From Burkholderia singularis (lineage in GTDB: Bacteria > Pseudomonadota > Gammaproteobacteria > Burkholderiales > Burkholderiaceae): a DNA stretch of 64,000 nt. Below are positions 46,222 through 54,530 of this stretch, piece after piece. Positions within the stretch are counted from its first letter, which is position 1; each line of letters starts with the position of its first letter. The notes beneath the pieces are model-generated. The model was not told the origin of the DNA. It made no database searches and saw nothing but the letters and a program-made list of their open reading frames with translations. The stretch is taken from the NCBI RefSeq assembly GCF_900176645.1, contig NZ_FXAN01000072.1, forward strand, positions 62,001 to 126,000, written 5' to 3'. The translations under genes were made by a program, and so were the position numbers.

Positions 46222-47013
46222 CTATGCGGTGGGCCCAAGCCGCTTCGCAAGCGCCTTCAACTTCGGCCCGATCCGGTCGCGAAACACGTCCTCGCCCATC
46301 GACGACGCTGGCCCGCTGCAACTCAGGATCAGCCAGCGCCCTTCGCGCGGTTCGCGAAACGGCACCGCGACCGCATTCACATCGGCGTGCCAGTCGCGAA
46401 ACGAATAGCAGCAGCCTTGCACGTCGAACGCGTCGACCGCGCGCTGCGCCGCCTCGGCGAGCGCGGCCGCCGCCCGCCCCTTGCCCGCCGCCTTGCGCAG
46501 CTCGGTAAACAGCGCCGCGCGCACGTCGGGCGGCTGTACGGCGAGATACGCCCGGCCCATCGAACTCGTCAACATCGACAATCGCGAACCCGACGCAAGC
46601 CCAAGCGTCAATGCCGTCTCGCTGCGGATCGTCTCCAGATAGATCATGTCGAGACCGTCGCGGCACCCAAGCGACACGGCCGCGCCGATCTCGCGCGCCA
46701 GCGCCTGCATGTGCGGCCGTGCGAGCGCGAGCGTATCCGAGCCCGCGAGCAGCGCATAACCGAGCGACAACACACCCGCATCGAGCGCATATTTGCCGAG
46801 CGTGTCGTCGTAGCGCAAATAGCCGAGTACGGTGAGGGTATAGGCAAGCCGGTTGACGGTCGCCTTCGGCAGGCCGGTGCGCTCGGCGAAATCGCGATTG
46901 CCGAGCATCGTCTCGCCCGGCCGGAACGCGCGCAGCAGATCGAGCCCGCGCGCAAGCGCGACGACGAACTTGCGCGCATCGAGCTCATCGTCATCGATGG
47001 TCGGAACATGCAT
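46222..47013 (-). CDS. IclR-family transcriptional regulator
   Basis: A 263-residue regulator with an N-terminal winged helix (ALARGLDLLRAFRPGETML, then FAERTGLPKATVNRLAYTLT and LGYLRYDDTLGKYAL). A C-terminal GAF-like effector domain begins at about residue 82 (LARPHMQALAREIGAAVSLG). It is divergent from glutaryl-CoA dehydrogenase with about 76 bases between the start codons. That predicts control of gcdH in response to a lysine- or tryptophan-derived acid or CoA ester. An alternative role over the homogentisate genes is less likely on distance. I chose the ATG giving MHVPTIDDDELD. Confidence 0.93.
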   Translation of the reverse strand: MHVPTIDDDELDARKFVVALARGLDLLRAFRPGETMLGNRDFAERTGLPKATVNRLAYTLTVLGYLRYDDTLGKYALDAGVLSLGYALLAGSDTLALARPHMQALAREIGAAVSLGCRDGLDMIYLETIRSETALTLGLASGSRLSMLTSSMGRAYLAVQPPDVRAALFTELRKAAGKGRAAAALAEAAQRAVDAFDVQGCCYSFRDWHADVNAVAVPFREPREGRWLILSCSGPASSMGEDVFRDRIGPKLKALAKRLGPTA

Positions 47014-47040
47014 GCGATGGTACACTGAGGCCGAAATGCA

Positions 47041-47063
47041 GAACATTGTTCCGCACAGCAGAA
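47041..47063. promoter_or_regulatory. Candidate IclR operators between iclR-type gene and gcdH
   Basis: GAACATTGTTC (47041-47051) is an inverted repeat with a three-base centre. The overlapping TTCCGC-ACA-GCAGAA (47049-47063) is an inverted repeat with one mismatch, resembling reported IclR-family sites. Both lie in the short divergent region, so autoregulation and gcdH control are plausible. Confidence 0.5.
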
Positions 47064-47089
47064 ATTCAGTCAAGTGAGGAGACATCGCG

Positions 47090-48277
47090 ATGGCCGCTGC
47101 AAGCTTTCATTGGGACGATCCGCTGCTACTCGATCAGCAGCTCACCGGCGACGAGCGGATGGTCCGCGACGCCGCGAGCGCCTATGCGCAACGCAAACTC
47201 GCACCGCGTGTGACCGAAGCGTTCCGCCACGAAACCACCGACGCGACGATCTTTCGCGAAATGGGCGAGCTGGGCCTGCTCGGCCCGACGATCCCCGAGC
47301 AGTACGGCGGCCCCGGCCTCAACTACGTGAGTTACGGACTGATCGCACGCGAGATCGAGCGCATCGACTCGGGATATCGCTCGATGATGTCGGTTCAGTC
47401 GTCGCTCGTGATGGTGCCGATCCACGAATTCGGCTCCGACGCACAAAAGGAGAAATACCTGCCGAAGCTCGCGACGGGCGAATGGATAGGCTGCTTCGGC
47501 CTCACCGAGCCGAACCACGGCTCCGATCCGGGCAGCATGGTGACGCGCGCGACGAAAGTGCCGGGCGGCTATTCGCTGTCCGGCGCGAAGATGTGGATCA
47601 CGAACGCGCCGATCGCCGACGTGTTCGTCGTCTGGGCGAAGCTCGACGAAGACGGCCGCGACGCGATCCACGGCTTCATTCTCGAAAAGGGCTGGAAGGG
47701 GCTCACCGCGCCCGCGATCCACGGCAAGGTGGGCCTGCGCGCGTCGATCACGGGCGAGATCGTGCTCGATGAAGTGTTCGTACCGGAAGAGAACCGGCTA
47801 CCGAACGTCACCGGCCTGCGCGGCCCGTTCACGTGCCTGAACTCGGCGCGCTACGGCATCGCGTGGGGCGCACTCGGCGCGGCCGAGTCGTGCTGGCACA
47901 CCGCGCGCCAGTACGTGCTCGATCGGCATCAATTTGGCCGCCCGCTCGCCGCCAATCAATTGATTCAGAAAAAACTCGCCGACATGCAGACCGAAATCAC
48001 CCTCGGCTTGCAAGGGGTGCTGCGTCTCGGACGGATGAAAGACGAAGGCACGGCCGCCGTCGAGATCACGTCGATCATGAAGCGCAACTCGTGCGGCAAG
48101 GCCCTGGACATTGCGCGGCTCGCGCGTGACATGCTGGGCGGCAACGGCATTTCCGACGAGTTCGGCGTCGCGCGGCATCTGGTCAATCTCGAGGTGGTAA
48201 ACACCTACGAGGGAACGCATGATATCCACGCGCTGATCCTCGGCCGCGCGCAAACCGGCATTCAAGCATTCTTCTGA
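47090..48277 (+). CDS. gcdH: Glutaryl-CoA dehydrogenase
   Basis: A 395-residue acyl-CoA dehydrogenase that oxidises and decarboxylates glutaryl-CoA to crotonyl-CoA in lysine, hydroxylysine and tryptophan degradation. Distinguishing features are [19 protein letters not shown] (substrate-pocket region), [16 protein letters not shown] (FAD and substrate contact) and the catalytic Glu at about residue 374 in [18 protein letters not shown]. The order and sequence of these blocks are GcdH-like rather than short-chain acyl-CoA dehydrogenase. GTGAGGAG precedes the ATG. It is controlled, by inference, by the divergent IclR regulator. Confidence 0.94.
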   Translation: MAAASFHWDDPLLLDQQLTGDERMVRDAASAYAQRKLAPRVTEAFRHETTDATIFREMGELGLLGPTIPEQYGGPGLNYVSYGLIAREIERIDSGYRSMMSVQSSLVMVPIHEFGSDAQKEKYLPKLATGEWIGCFGLTEPNHGSDPGSMVTRATKVPGGYSLSGAKMWITNAPIADVFVVWAKLDEDGRDAIHGFILEKGWKGLTAPAIHGKVGLRASITGEIVLDEVFVPEENRLPNVTGLRGPFTCLNSARYGIAWGALGAAESCWHTARQYVLDRHQFGRPLAANQLIQKKLADMQTEITLGLQGVLRLGRMKDEGTAAVEITSIMKRNSCGKALDIARLARDMLGGNGISDEFGVARHLVNLEVVNTYEGTHDIHALILGRAQTGIQAFF

Positions 48278-48480
48278 GCAGCTCACGGCCCATCTCGATA
48301 CCGGCCGCGCAACGCGCCGACTTGGCCGGCGCTCGCCGCGAGCGGCTTCGGTGGCAACCAAGCACTGTTCGCCCGCACGGGTCACGCGCATGCTTCATCG
48401 CTTCATGGATTGGGTTCGAGCCCGCTCCACTGCCCGTCGCACGGGCGGCAGCATCGAAACCGCCGCTCGCTTCGCCAACA

Positions 48481-48510
48481 AAAACCCCGGCACTGCTGGC
48501 CGGGGCTTTT
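48481..48510. terminator. Bidirectional intrinsic terminator
   Basis: CCCCGGC (48485-48491) and GCCGGGG (48499-48505) pair around a seven-base loop. A T-rich tract follows on the plus strand (CTTTT) and a five-T run on the minus strand. It serves gcdH and the convergent peroxiredoxin gene. Confidence 0.88.
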
Positions 48511-48558
48511 CGTCAGACGACAATCACGCCATGCCAAACCACACACGGCGCGCGCCGG

Positions 48559-49197
48559 TCATTTGTTCGGCTGCGGTGTCAGACGCAGATACGGGCGCAC
48601 CGCGTTGAAGCCTTTCGGGAAGCGCTGCTTCAGTTCGTCCGGGTCCTGCAGCGACGGCACGATCACGACGTCGTCGCCATCCTTCCAGTTACCGGGCGTC
48701 GCCACTTTGTAGTTGTCGGTCAGTTGCAGCGAATCGATCACGCGCAGCACTTCGTCGAAATTACGGCCCGTGCTCGCCGGATACGTGATGATGAGGCGCA
48801 CCTTCTTGTTCGGATCGATCACGAACAACGAGCGCACGGTCAGCGTTTCGTTCGCGTTCGGATGGATCATGTCGTAGAGCTGCGACACCTTGCGGTCGGC
48901 GTCGGCGATGATCGGGAAACCGACGCTCGTGGCCTGCGTCTCGTTGATATCGTCGATCCAGCCCTTGTGCGACTCGACGCTGTCGACCGACAGCGCGATC
49001 ACCTTTACGTTGCGCTTGTCGAATTCGCCCTTGAGCTTCGCGGTCAGCCCAAGCTCCGTCGTGCAAACGGGCGTGTAGTCGGCAGGATGCGAAAACAGCA
49101 CGCCCCAGCTATTGCCGAGCCACTCATGGAATTTGATGCGGCCGAGACTCGAATCCTGTTCGAAATCCGGCGCGAGGTCACCAAGACGCAGACTCAT
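48559..49197 (-). CDS. 1-Cys peroxiredoxin (Prx6 subfamily)
   Basis: A 212-residue thioredoxin-fold peroxidase. The active site is SHPADYTPVCTTELGL (about residues 44-59), with the peroxidatic Cys in PVCTTE. The Prx6 C-terminal dimerisation segment follows (TYPASTGRNFDEVLRVIDSL), and there is no resolving Cys in the typical 2-Cys place. It reduces hydrogen peroxide or organic hydroperoxides, using a thiol partner such as glutathione. The start begins MSLRLGDLAPDFEQDS. It is a single-gene unit ending at a strong terminator. Confidence 0.93.
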   Translation of the reverse strand: MSLRLGDLAPDFEQDSSLGRIKFHEWLGNSWGVLFSHPADYTPVCTTELGLTAKLKGEFDKRNVKVIALSVDSVESHKGWIDDINETQATSVGFPIIADADRKVSQLYDMIHPNANETLTVRSLFVIDPNKKVRLIITYPASTGRNFDEVLRVIDSLQLTDNYKVATPGNWKDGDDVVIVPSLQDPDELKQRFPKGFNAVRPYLRLTPQPNK

Positions 49198-49522
49198 ATT
49201 GCAGCTCCTTGATCTAGCATGGATCGGGCGCCCAGGCACAGGATATGCCCGGACAAGCCTTCAGGTTAAGGGATGAGGCATCCGGCGAAAACGATTATTC
49301 CGTCAGATATTCATTCCTTTTTATCATTTTTGCCGGGTGGGTTTGACTATTTTGGAAACTTTTTCGTTCCGGAGCGTCTCTCTAAGTGATCGCAAGTCGT
49401 TTACCATGTTAGCCAAGCGCGATCCTGCGCCGCCTGCGACGGGACGCCGCGCCCGAACACAGGCGCGGGTCTTGCTGCGATCCCGTACCGGGCCCGCGCC
49501 CCCAAGCAAGAAGGGAGTCGCA
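49198..49522. other. Divergent promoter region of peroxiredoxin and DUF883 genes
   Basis: About 325 bases. The part 49280-49340 is AT-rich and likely holds promoters for both neighbours, but no unambiguous -35/-10 pair or OxyR site stands out. No gene is supported. Confidence 0.4.
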
Positions 49523-49825
49523 ATGTCGGAAGTCAACAAGGAGAAACTGATGTCGGATATCAAAACTGTTCTCGCGGATGCGGAAGACTTGCTGAAACAG
49601 GCCGCAAGCAGCACGGGTGATCGCGCGAACGAACTGCGCGACAAGGCGCTCACGCGCTTGAAGCAGGCAAAGGAAAAAGCGGCCGACGTCCAGGTGGTTG
49701 TGGTCGAGAAAGGCAAGAAGGCCGCACGCGCCACCGACGACTACGTGCACGAGCATCCTTGGACATCGATCGGCATCGCAGCCGGCGTCGGCGTGCTGAT
49801 CGGCCTTTTGATCAACCGCAAGTAA
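49523..49825 (+). CDS. DUF883 (ElaB/YqjD-like) membrane-anchored protein
   Basis: A 100-residue protein with a heptad-rich helical N-terminal part (residues 1-70, repeated Lys/Glu/Ala such as RLKQAKEKAADVQ) and a C-terminal glycine-zipper helix (IGIAAGVGVLIGLLINRK). YqjD and ElaB of Escherichia coli are inner-membrane, ribosome-associated proteins made in stationary phase. AAGGGAG precedes the ATG. It leads a three-gene set with the YqjE-like and YqjK-like genes, mirroring the enterobacterial yqjD-yqjE-yqjK order. Confidence 0.92.
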   Translation: MSEVNKEKLMSDIKTVLADAEDLLKQAASSTGDRANELRDKALTRLKQAKEKAADVQVVVVEKGKKAARATDDYVHEHPWTSIGIAAGVGVLIGLLINRK

Positions 49826-49928
49826 CACCGGCACGGCTCCAAGGGCGGCTCGATCCCGCTCGCGCCCATGCGGCGCACCGGGCGGTGCCGTAGCGCACCG
49901 CCGTCCTTCATAGGCACGCACTTCATTC

Positions 49929-50306
49929 ATGACGACAGAAACCTCATCGCATGGGCCGCTGCGCCGCCTGCTCGGTTCCGCGTTCGCACTGTTGCAGACC
50001 CGGCTGGAACTCGTCGGCATCGAGATCGCCGAGGAGAAGGAGCGCCTGCTGGCCATGCTCTTTCTCGGACTCGCCGCAATGACGCTCGCAACAATGGCGC
50101 TCGTCAGCCTCACGGCGCTCGTCGCGATCGTGTTCTGGGATAGCTATCGCTGGCAAGCGCTCGCCGCCATTACCGGACTCTATGCGTTTGGCGCGCTCGT
50201 CTGCATGCTGAAGGTGCGCGCCGGGCTGCGCAACGCGCCGGCGATATTCGATGCCACGCTGAACGAACTGGAAAAAGACCGCGAGCTGTTCCGCGGCAAG
50301 CCGTGA
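49929..50306 (+). CDS. YqjE-like phage-holin-superfamily membrane protein
   Basis: A 125-residue protein. An amphipathic N-terminus (LLGSAFALLQTRLELVGIEI, EEKERL) precedes two transmembrane helices at about residues 42-67 and 74-94, followed by a charged tail (NELEKDRELFRGKP). This is the PF07332/YqjE pattern of the putative holin-III superfamily, in chromosomal bacterial genes with no lysis role known. It follows the DUF883 gene by about 100 bases in the same direction. Confidence 0.88.
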   Translation: MTTETSSHGPLRRLLGSAFALLQTRLELVGIEIAEEKERLLAMLFLGLAAMTLATMALVSLTALVAIVFWDSYRWQALAAITGLYAFGALVCMLKVRAGLRNAPAIFDATLNELEKDRELFRGKP

Positions 50307-50367
50307 ACGCCGGCATTCGTTTTCCGTTCTGTTTTCGGTTCCGCCCTTCTCCATTTTGTCACGCGCC

Positions 50368-50826
50368 ATGAGCCACTCCGCTACGGACCCACGATTTCGC
50401 ACCGCCTCGCACAAGCGACGCATCAGTGCCGCCGAGCACCGGGCGCTGCGCAAGGAATTGCTGCTGCTGCGCTCCGGCGCCGAGCGCGCCGAATTCGCCC
50501 ACGCCGGCGCCGAATTGCGCCAGTCCGTCACGCAGTTCAAATGGCTGAAACTGATTGTGCCGGGCCTGTCTGCGAATGTGTTCGGCAAATCGGCGAGAAA
50601 CGCCAATACGGTGTTGGGCGCGCTCGTCAATCAATATCCGCTGCTGAGTTCGCTCGCCTCGATCCTGCTTGCAAAGCCCGCACGGACATTGCTGCGCGTG
50701 AGCGCGCGCCCCGCGCTCAAATGGGGCGCCGTCGGGTTTGCCCTGTGGAATGTTTATCGAATCTGGAAGCAGATGAAAAGCGATAACCGGCAATCCAGTT
50801 CGCAGACGCGGAACCGCAAATCGTAA
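50368..50826 (+). CDS. YqjK-like hypothetical protein
   Basis: A 152-residue protein following the YqjE-like gene, as in yqjD-yqjE-yqjK. The N-terminal half is strongly basic and helical (RRISAAEHRALRKELLLLRS); a hydrophobic segment near residues 85-105 and one at about 118-135 (WGAVGFALWNVYRIWKQM) suggest membrane contact. A TTG four codons upstream is an alternative start. Sequence similarity to enterobacterial YqjK is not obvious; the name rests mainly on gene order. Confidence 0.75.
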   Translation: MSHSATDPRFRTASHKRRISAAEHRALRKELLLLRSGAERAEFAHAGAELRQSVTQFKWLKLIVPGLSANVFGKSARNANTVLGALVNQYPLLSSLASILLAKPARTLLRVSARPALKWGAVGFALWNVYRIWKQMKSDNRQSSSQTRNRKS

Positions 50827-51043
50827 CGCGTGGGCAGGTAGCGGGGATCACCGAATGGCACTTTCGCGTCTGGCACTTCGCATGGAATCGGCCGGCCATG
50901 CAGTGCCTGCGGTATAGCCATCCCGCGCGCACCATCTCTATCTCTGCCCGCGCTCCGGCCGCGCATATCCCCGTTGTTTCGCCTCGCAGTCGCGCTGGTT
51001 GTCTGGCCTCGCCCCGTCGGCATTCGCCTATCCCATCGAGCAC

Positions 51044-51493
51044 TCAATTCGTCAACCAGCAAGCCCCCACACCGGAGGTTTGCTGCCCGGCTGCGCCGTC
51101 CATTGCGCGATTCTCGCGCGTGCCGTCCGCATACAGCACAAAGACACCGCAACCATCGTCGCGCATCGGGCCATTCGTCGCCGGGCCCGCCTCCAGCGCG
51201 TATCCGCCGTGCGCTTCTTCGGCCGTCATTTTCAGCCAATAGACCGCACCACCTGTTTCAGGTGCCCGACTCAACCCGTCAGGCAATGCGGCGGGCAAGG
51301 TTTCGCCGAATGCATCGACATATTGCGCCGCGCGATATAGCGCGGCGACCGCACTCAACCGATGCCCTCGTTCGACGTGACGCCGATACGACGGAATTGC
51401 GAATGCCGCGAGCACCGCCACGATCGCAAGCGCGACAATCACTTCAATCAGCGAGAATCCGCGACAATTCGCGGCACCTTTCGTTGACGACAT
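51044..51493 (-). CDS. pilE: PilE-like minor type IV pilin
   Basis: A 149-residue prepilin. The cleavage and helix motif is CRG/FSLIEVIVALAIVAVL with Glu at mature position 5. The globular part contains the C-terminal disulfide pair region (DDGCGVFVLYADGTREN and SGVGACWLTN), as in PilE minor pilins. It is the last gene of the leftward fimT-pilV-pilW-pilX-pilE operon, 12 bases after pilX. Minor pilins prime pilus assembly at the inner membrane with the PilBCMNOP machinery, which is not in this window. Confidence 0.9.
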   Translation of the reverse strand: MSSTKGAANCRGFSLIEVIVALAIVAVLAAFAIPSYRRHVERGHRLSAVAALYRAAQYVDAFGETLPAALPDGLSRAPETGGAVYWLKMTAEEAHGGYALEAGPATNGPMRDDGCGVFVLYADGTRENRAMDGAAGQQTSGVGACWLTN

Positions 51494-51505
51494 CGCCCCT
51501 CTGCA

Positions 51506-52105
51506 CTAAGCCGGCCTACCTACGACTCGCCGCCACCGACGCTCGACCCGCCCGCGCTCGACAACGATCTGCAGTTGCAGCCACTCGCCCGTATCCCGCG
51601 TCGCGCCGATACCCCGTGCAGTCACGACATACGCGCGCGCACCCGGCCGCGCGGGCAGGCGCCACGCCTCGATCACACAGCTCGGCGCTTGCGCTGCATT
51701 AGGCCAATTTGGATACGGCGCGAATGCGCGGCTACCGTCGAACGCGTCTGGGCTTCGCCATCCGGCCGGCTCGCCGGCAGCGTCTTCCGCTGACGCGGCA
51801 TCGTGGGCGGCCGTGCCGTTCAGCAGCGCATCGGCGCAGGCATCGAGCGCCGCGTCGGCTGCATGAAAAGCAATCAACCGGCTGGCAAGACTCGTCGTGC
51901 GCCGCATTTCCGTCGCCGCGATTTCGAACCATGCGGACGACATCACGGCAAGCGAAGCCGTCACGGCCAGCACGCCAGGCAACGCGACGCCCCGCGAACG
52001 ATATGCGCAATGCGCCCACCGCTTGGTTGCACAGCGCATGCGCCAGCATTCGGCGCTTACCGAAGTTCGGTTCGATGGCAATACGACCGCCGATGAAGCA
52101 CTCAT
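51506..52105 (-). CDS. pilX: PilX-like minor pilin
   Basis: A 199-residue protein. The start overlaps the pilW stop (ATGA). A long basic leader of about 37 residues precedes RSRG/VALPGVLAVTASLAVMS. This is a G/VAL-type prepilin site lacking the usual Glu5, which occurs among PilX/GspK-like minor pilins. A start at an internal ATG (52037-52039) would shorten the leader. The remaining sequence has the PilX pattern with FHAADAALDACADALL. Its place between pilW and pilE supports the call. Confidence 0.82.
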   Translation of the reverse strand: MSASSAVVLPSNRTSVSAECWRMRCATKRWAHCAYRSRGVALPGVLAVTASLAVMSSAWFEIAATEMRRTTSLASRLIAFHAADAALDACADALLNGTAAHDAASAEDAAGEPAGWRSPDAFDGSRAFAPYPNWPNAAQAPSCVIEAWRLPARPGARAYVVTARGIGATRDTGEWLQLQIVVERGRVERRWRRVVGRPA

Positions 52106-52887
52106 CCGTTCCTCCGATTGCGAACTGCAACATAACGGCGCAATACGAGCCTTGCTCGAGTATCCGTAGCCACCACTGCTCGTCCCGAACAGTCGACATA
52201 GCGCGCCGCACGGCCAGTCGGCCTTCCGCGCACCTCAATACAAACGGCAACGGCTGCGACGCTATCCCAGGCCGAAGCAGACAGCGCCGATGCATCAACC
52301 CACTCCGAGGCACCGCGCAACCGGTAACGCAACCACAATCGCTCGACACCTTCGACGAGTGGCTGCGCAAGCCCGCGCCTGCCGCTGCCTTCGCAATACA
52401 GCTCAGGCTCGCCCGTCGACGCGCTGACACGCGCGTAAAAGCGATTGACGATCAACGGTTTCGCATCAGCCGCACCGACACCCTGACCGAGGCAATCCGT
52501 CGCCTGGCCGGTTACCGTAAGCCACGTCGACACGCCGTCGCCAACGTAGCGCACGACGAGCCCGTCCGAGCCATTCGCAAGCGGATCGCACGCCGGCTGA
52601 GTATCCGCACCGACAGCCCGTGCCCGCACGCATCCGAAGAGTCCAGGCGCCGGCAGCACATCGTGCGCATCAAGTGGCACGAAACCGGCCATCTGAATCT
52701 GCTGAGCGAGCAACACAAGCGCCGCTTGCGCCGAATCGCGCATCCGTGCGGCATCCGCCGCCGCCGCATACGCTGCCCGTTGGACGCGATAAAGCGACAC
52801 CGCCGTTAGCAAAATCAGCAAACCGAGCGTCATCGCGACCATTGCCTCGATCAACGTATGGGCGCGCCAATGCGATATCCGATTCAT
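52102..52887 (-). CDS. pilW: PilW-like minor pilin
   Basis: A 261-residue prepilin-like protein. The N-terminal helix follows RA/HTLIEAMVAMTLGLLILLTA: Glu5 is present, but Ala rather than Gly precedes the cleavage site. The following segment RDSAQAALVLLAQQIQMAGF is the conserved PilW helix. Two cysteine pairs may form disulfides in the C-terminal globular part. The start codon overlaps the pilV stop and its own stop overlaps the pilX start, showing a tightly coupled operon. Confidence 0.85.
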   Translation of the reverse strand: MNRISHWRAHTLIEAMVAMTLGLLILLTAVSLYRVQRAAYAAAADAARMRDSAQAALVLLAQQIQMAGFVPLDAHDVLPAPGLFGCVRARAVGADTQPACDPLANGSDGLVVRYVGDGVSTWLTVTGQATDCLGQGVGAADAKPLIVNRFYARVSASTGEPELYCEGSGRRGLAQPLVEGVERLWLRYRLRGASEWVDASALSASAWDSVAAVAVCIEVRGRPTGRAARYVDCSGRAVVATDTRARLVLRRYVAVRNRRNG

Positions 52888-53288
52888 CCGCCGCCCGCAG
52901 TCGCAAAAGCAAGCGCCACACATCGCACGCCGCCCGCCGTTACAAAAACCCCAGTGCAACTCGATGGACCTTCGGCTGCCGGCTGTGCACCGGCCCACTC
53001 GATTCGCAGCGTCGCCATGCCGCCGCCCGCGCCGACAAGCGCCAACTTGCCATGCGGCAACGCAGTCACCGCTGCTTGCCAGTCAATGCCCGCCGGTCCG
53101 ACAGACCGGGCCGTTTCAGCCCAGGAATCGGCGAGAAGCCATGCCTGCTCGCGATATACGGCATCACGCTCGCTGCGTATCGCCGCAAGCAATGCGGCAA
53201 TCACACTGAGCGCGGCCATCGCAAGCAGTGCCGACGCGACTGTCACCTCCACCAGCGAGCCGCCCCGCGTCATACGGCGGCGCTTCAC
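52884..53288 (-). CDS. pilV: PilV-like minor pilin
   Basis: A 134-residue prepilin from a GTG start that overlaps the fimT stop; an ATG five codons later gives 129 residues. The motif is TRG/GSLVEVTVASALLAMAAL, with Glu at mature position 5 if cleaved after the first Gly. The rest shows SERDAVYREQAWLLADSWAE and a C-terminal CTGVFVTAGGVRCVALAF pair. It belongs to the translationally coupled minor pilin operon. PilV-type proteins help assemble the pilus tip with PilW, PilX and PilE. Confidence 0.82.
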   Translation of the reverse strand: MKRRRMTRGGSLVEVTVASALLAMAALSVIAALLAAIRSERDAVYREQAWLLADSWAETARSVGPAGIDWQAAVTALPHGKLALVGAGGGMATLRIEWAGAQPAAEGPSSCTGVFVTAGGVRCVALAFATAGGG

Positions 53289-53845
53289 GCCGGCGCTCCA
53301 CAACCGCCCTCCGTGATCCGCACCCGGCCGCCCGACGCGATCCGCAAACAACGCCGCCAGCGCTCGCCGCGCCATACGCCCGATGCATCGTGTGGCGTAA
53401 ATTCGAAACTCCGAAAACCGCCGATCACTTGTCCTGCCGGCGGCGTGAACACAATGTCGCCGCCCGCACCCATCACGGCCACCTGCGAATCGCGCGCGAA
53501 ACGCCGCAGCACGCGCGTACCGCGAGCGCCATCCGCAACGACCACCAACCAGCCGCACGACCAATCGGTCGCACTATCGTTACAGGGCCGGCCCGCCGCG
53601 ATACATCCGGCTGCCGTGCCGGCCCGGCATAGCACGACGCGAGTGCCGAGTCTGAACGCTTCTGCACGCGCATAAGCCAACGCCGCGCCGAATATGCGAG
53701 CGCGCGCCTCGACCCGATCGCGCATTCGCGCTCCGGAGAGCGTCGATGCCGTCAACGTCGTGGCGAGCGCGATCAGCACAAGCACAACCATCAGCTCGAT
53801 GAACGTAAATCCCGCCGCTACCCGCCAGTTGCTGCCCGCCTGCAT
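53285..53845 (-). CDS. fimT: FimT/GspH-family minor pseudopilin
   Basis: A 186-residue prepilin with AAG/FTFIELMVVLVLIALATT and Glu5. The GspH/FimT domain follows: SARMRDRVEARARIFGAALAYARAEAFRLGTRVVLCR, with paired cysteines further on, and GVWRGERWRRCLRIASGGRVR at the end. FimT-type proteins can bind DNA and act in type IV pilus assembly or natural transformation. It is the first gene of the operon, and its stop overlaps the start of pilV. There is no pilY1 gene in the operon. Confidence 0.87.
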   Translation of the reverse strand: MQAGSNWRVAAGFTFIELMVVLVLIALATTLTASTLSGARMRDRVEARARIFGAALAYARAEAFRLGTRVVLCRAGTAAGCIAAGRPCNDSATDWSCGWLVVVADGARGTRVLRRFARDSQVAVMGAGGDIVFTPPAGQVIGGFRSFEFTPHDASGVWRGERWRRCLRIASGGRVRITEGGCGAPA

Positions 53846-54044
53846 CGTGCGCCTCCGTCAATCCGATGCGTCGACTCTACCGGTACGTGCGCATGCATAC
53901 CATCTGCCGATTGGCCGAGTCGCGCGTCATGGCGACGCGAACGACAATCGTCCAGGCGAGCATGGTTGCCGCGCGATAAGCCCGGGCAATGCACACAAGA
54001 AACGGACGGATTACGGAATGAAAAAGGAAAGGATATATGCAAGC

Positions 54045-54524
54045 TCAACGCTTGCGCGGCGGCTTCGCGGGCGCCGTGCGCCGGAACTCTTCGATCACGT
54101 CCGCGAACTCGGACACGTCCTCGAACCGCCGATAGACAGACGCGAAACGCACATAGGCAATCGTATCGAGAGCGCGCAGCTCGTTCATTACGAGTTCGCC
54201 GAGCCTTTCACTGCGGACCTCGCGCTCGCCGGATGCGAGCAATTGATATTCGATGCGTGCGACCGCCGCGTCGATCGCGTCAGCCGCAACGGGACGCTTG
54301 CGCAGCGCCAGTTGCATGCTTGCGACGATCTTGCGGCGATCGAATTCGGTGCGGCTGCCATCTTTCTTCACAACGGCAGGCAACGCCAGCTCGACCCGCT
54401 CATACGTCGTGAAACGCTTATCGCAGGCCGAGCAGCGGCGGCGCCGGCGTATCGCGGCGCCGTCCTCCGACACGCGAGAATCCACTACTTGCGTGTCGTC
54501 GTGCCGGCAAAACGGGCAGCGCAT
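54045..54524 (-). CDS. nrdR: Transcriptional repressor NrdR
   Basis: A 159-residue regulator of ribonucleotide reductase genes. An N-terminal zinc ribbon has Cys3, Cys6, Cys31 and Cys34 ([17 protein letters not shown] and [13 protein letters not shown]). An ATP-cone domain follows ([20 protein letters not shown]), ending before a basic tail. NrdR binds ATP or dATP and represses nrd operons at NrdR boxes. It follows glyA by six bases, an arrangement frequent in proteobacteria, which suggests co-transcription. Confidence 0.96.
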   Translation of the reverse strand: MRCPFCRHDDTQVVDSRVSEDGAAIRRRRRCSACDKRFTTYERVELALPAVVKKDGSRTEFDRRKIVASMQLALRKRPVAADAIDAAVARIEYQLLASGEREVRSERLGELVMNELRALDTIAYVRFASVYRRFEDVSEFADVIEEFRRTAPAKPPRKR

Positions 54525-54530
54525 GGCCGA

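Noticed and set aside
45539..46666. Minus-strand frame spanning the GFA and IclR genes
   Set aside because: It overlaps both real genes in another frame and yields an Arg/Gly-rich product without a domain.
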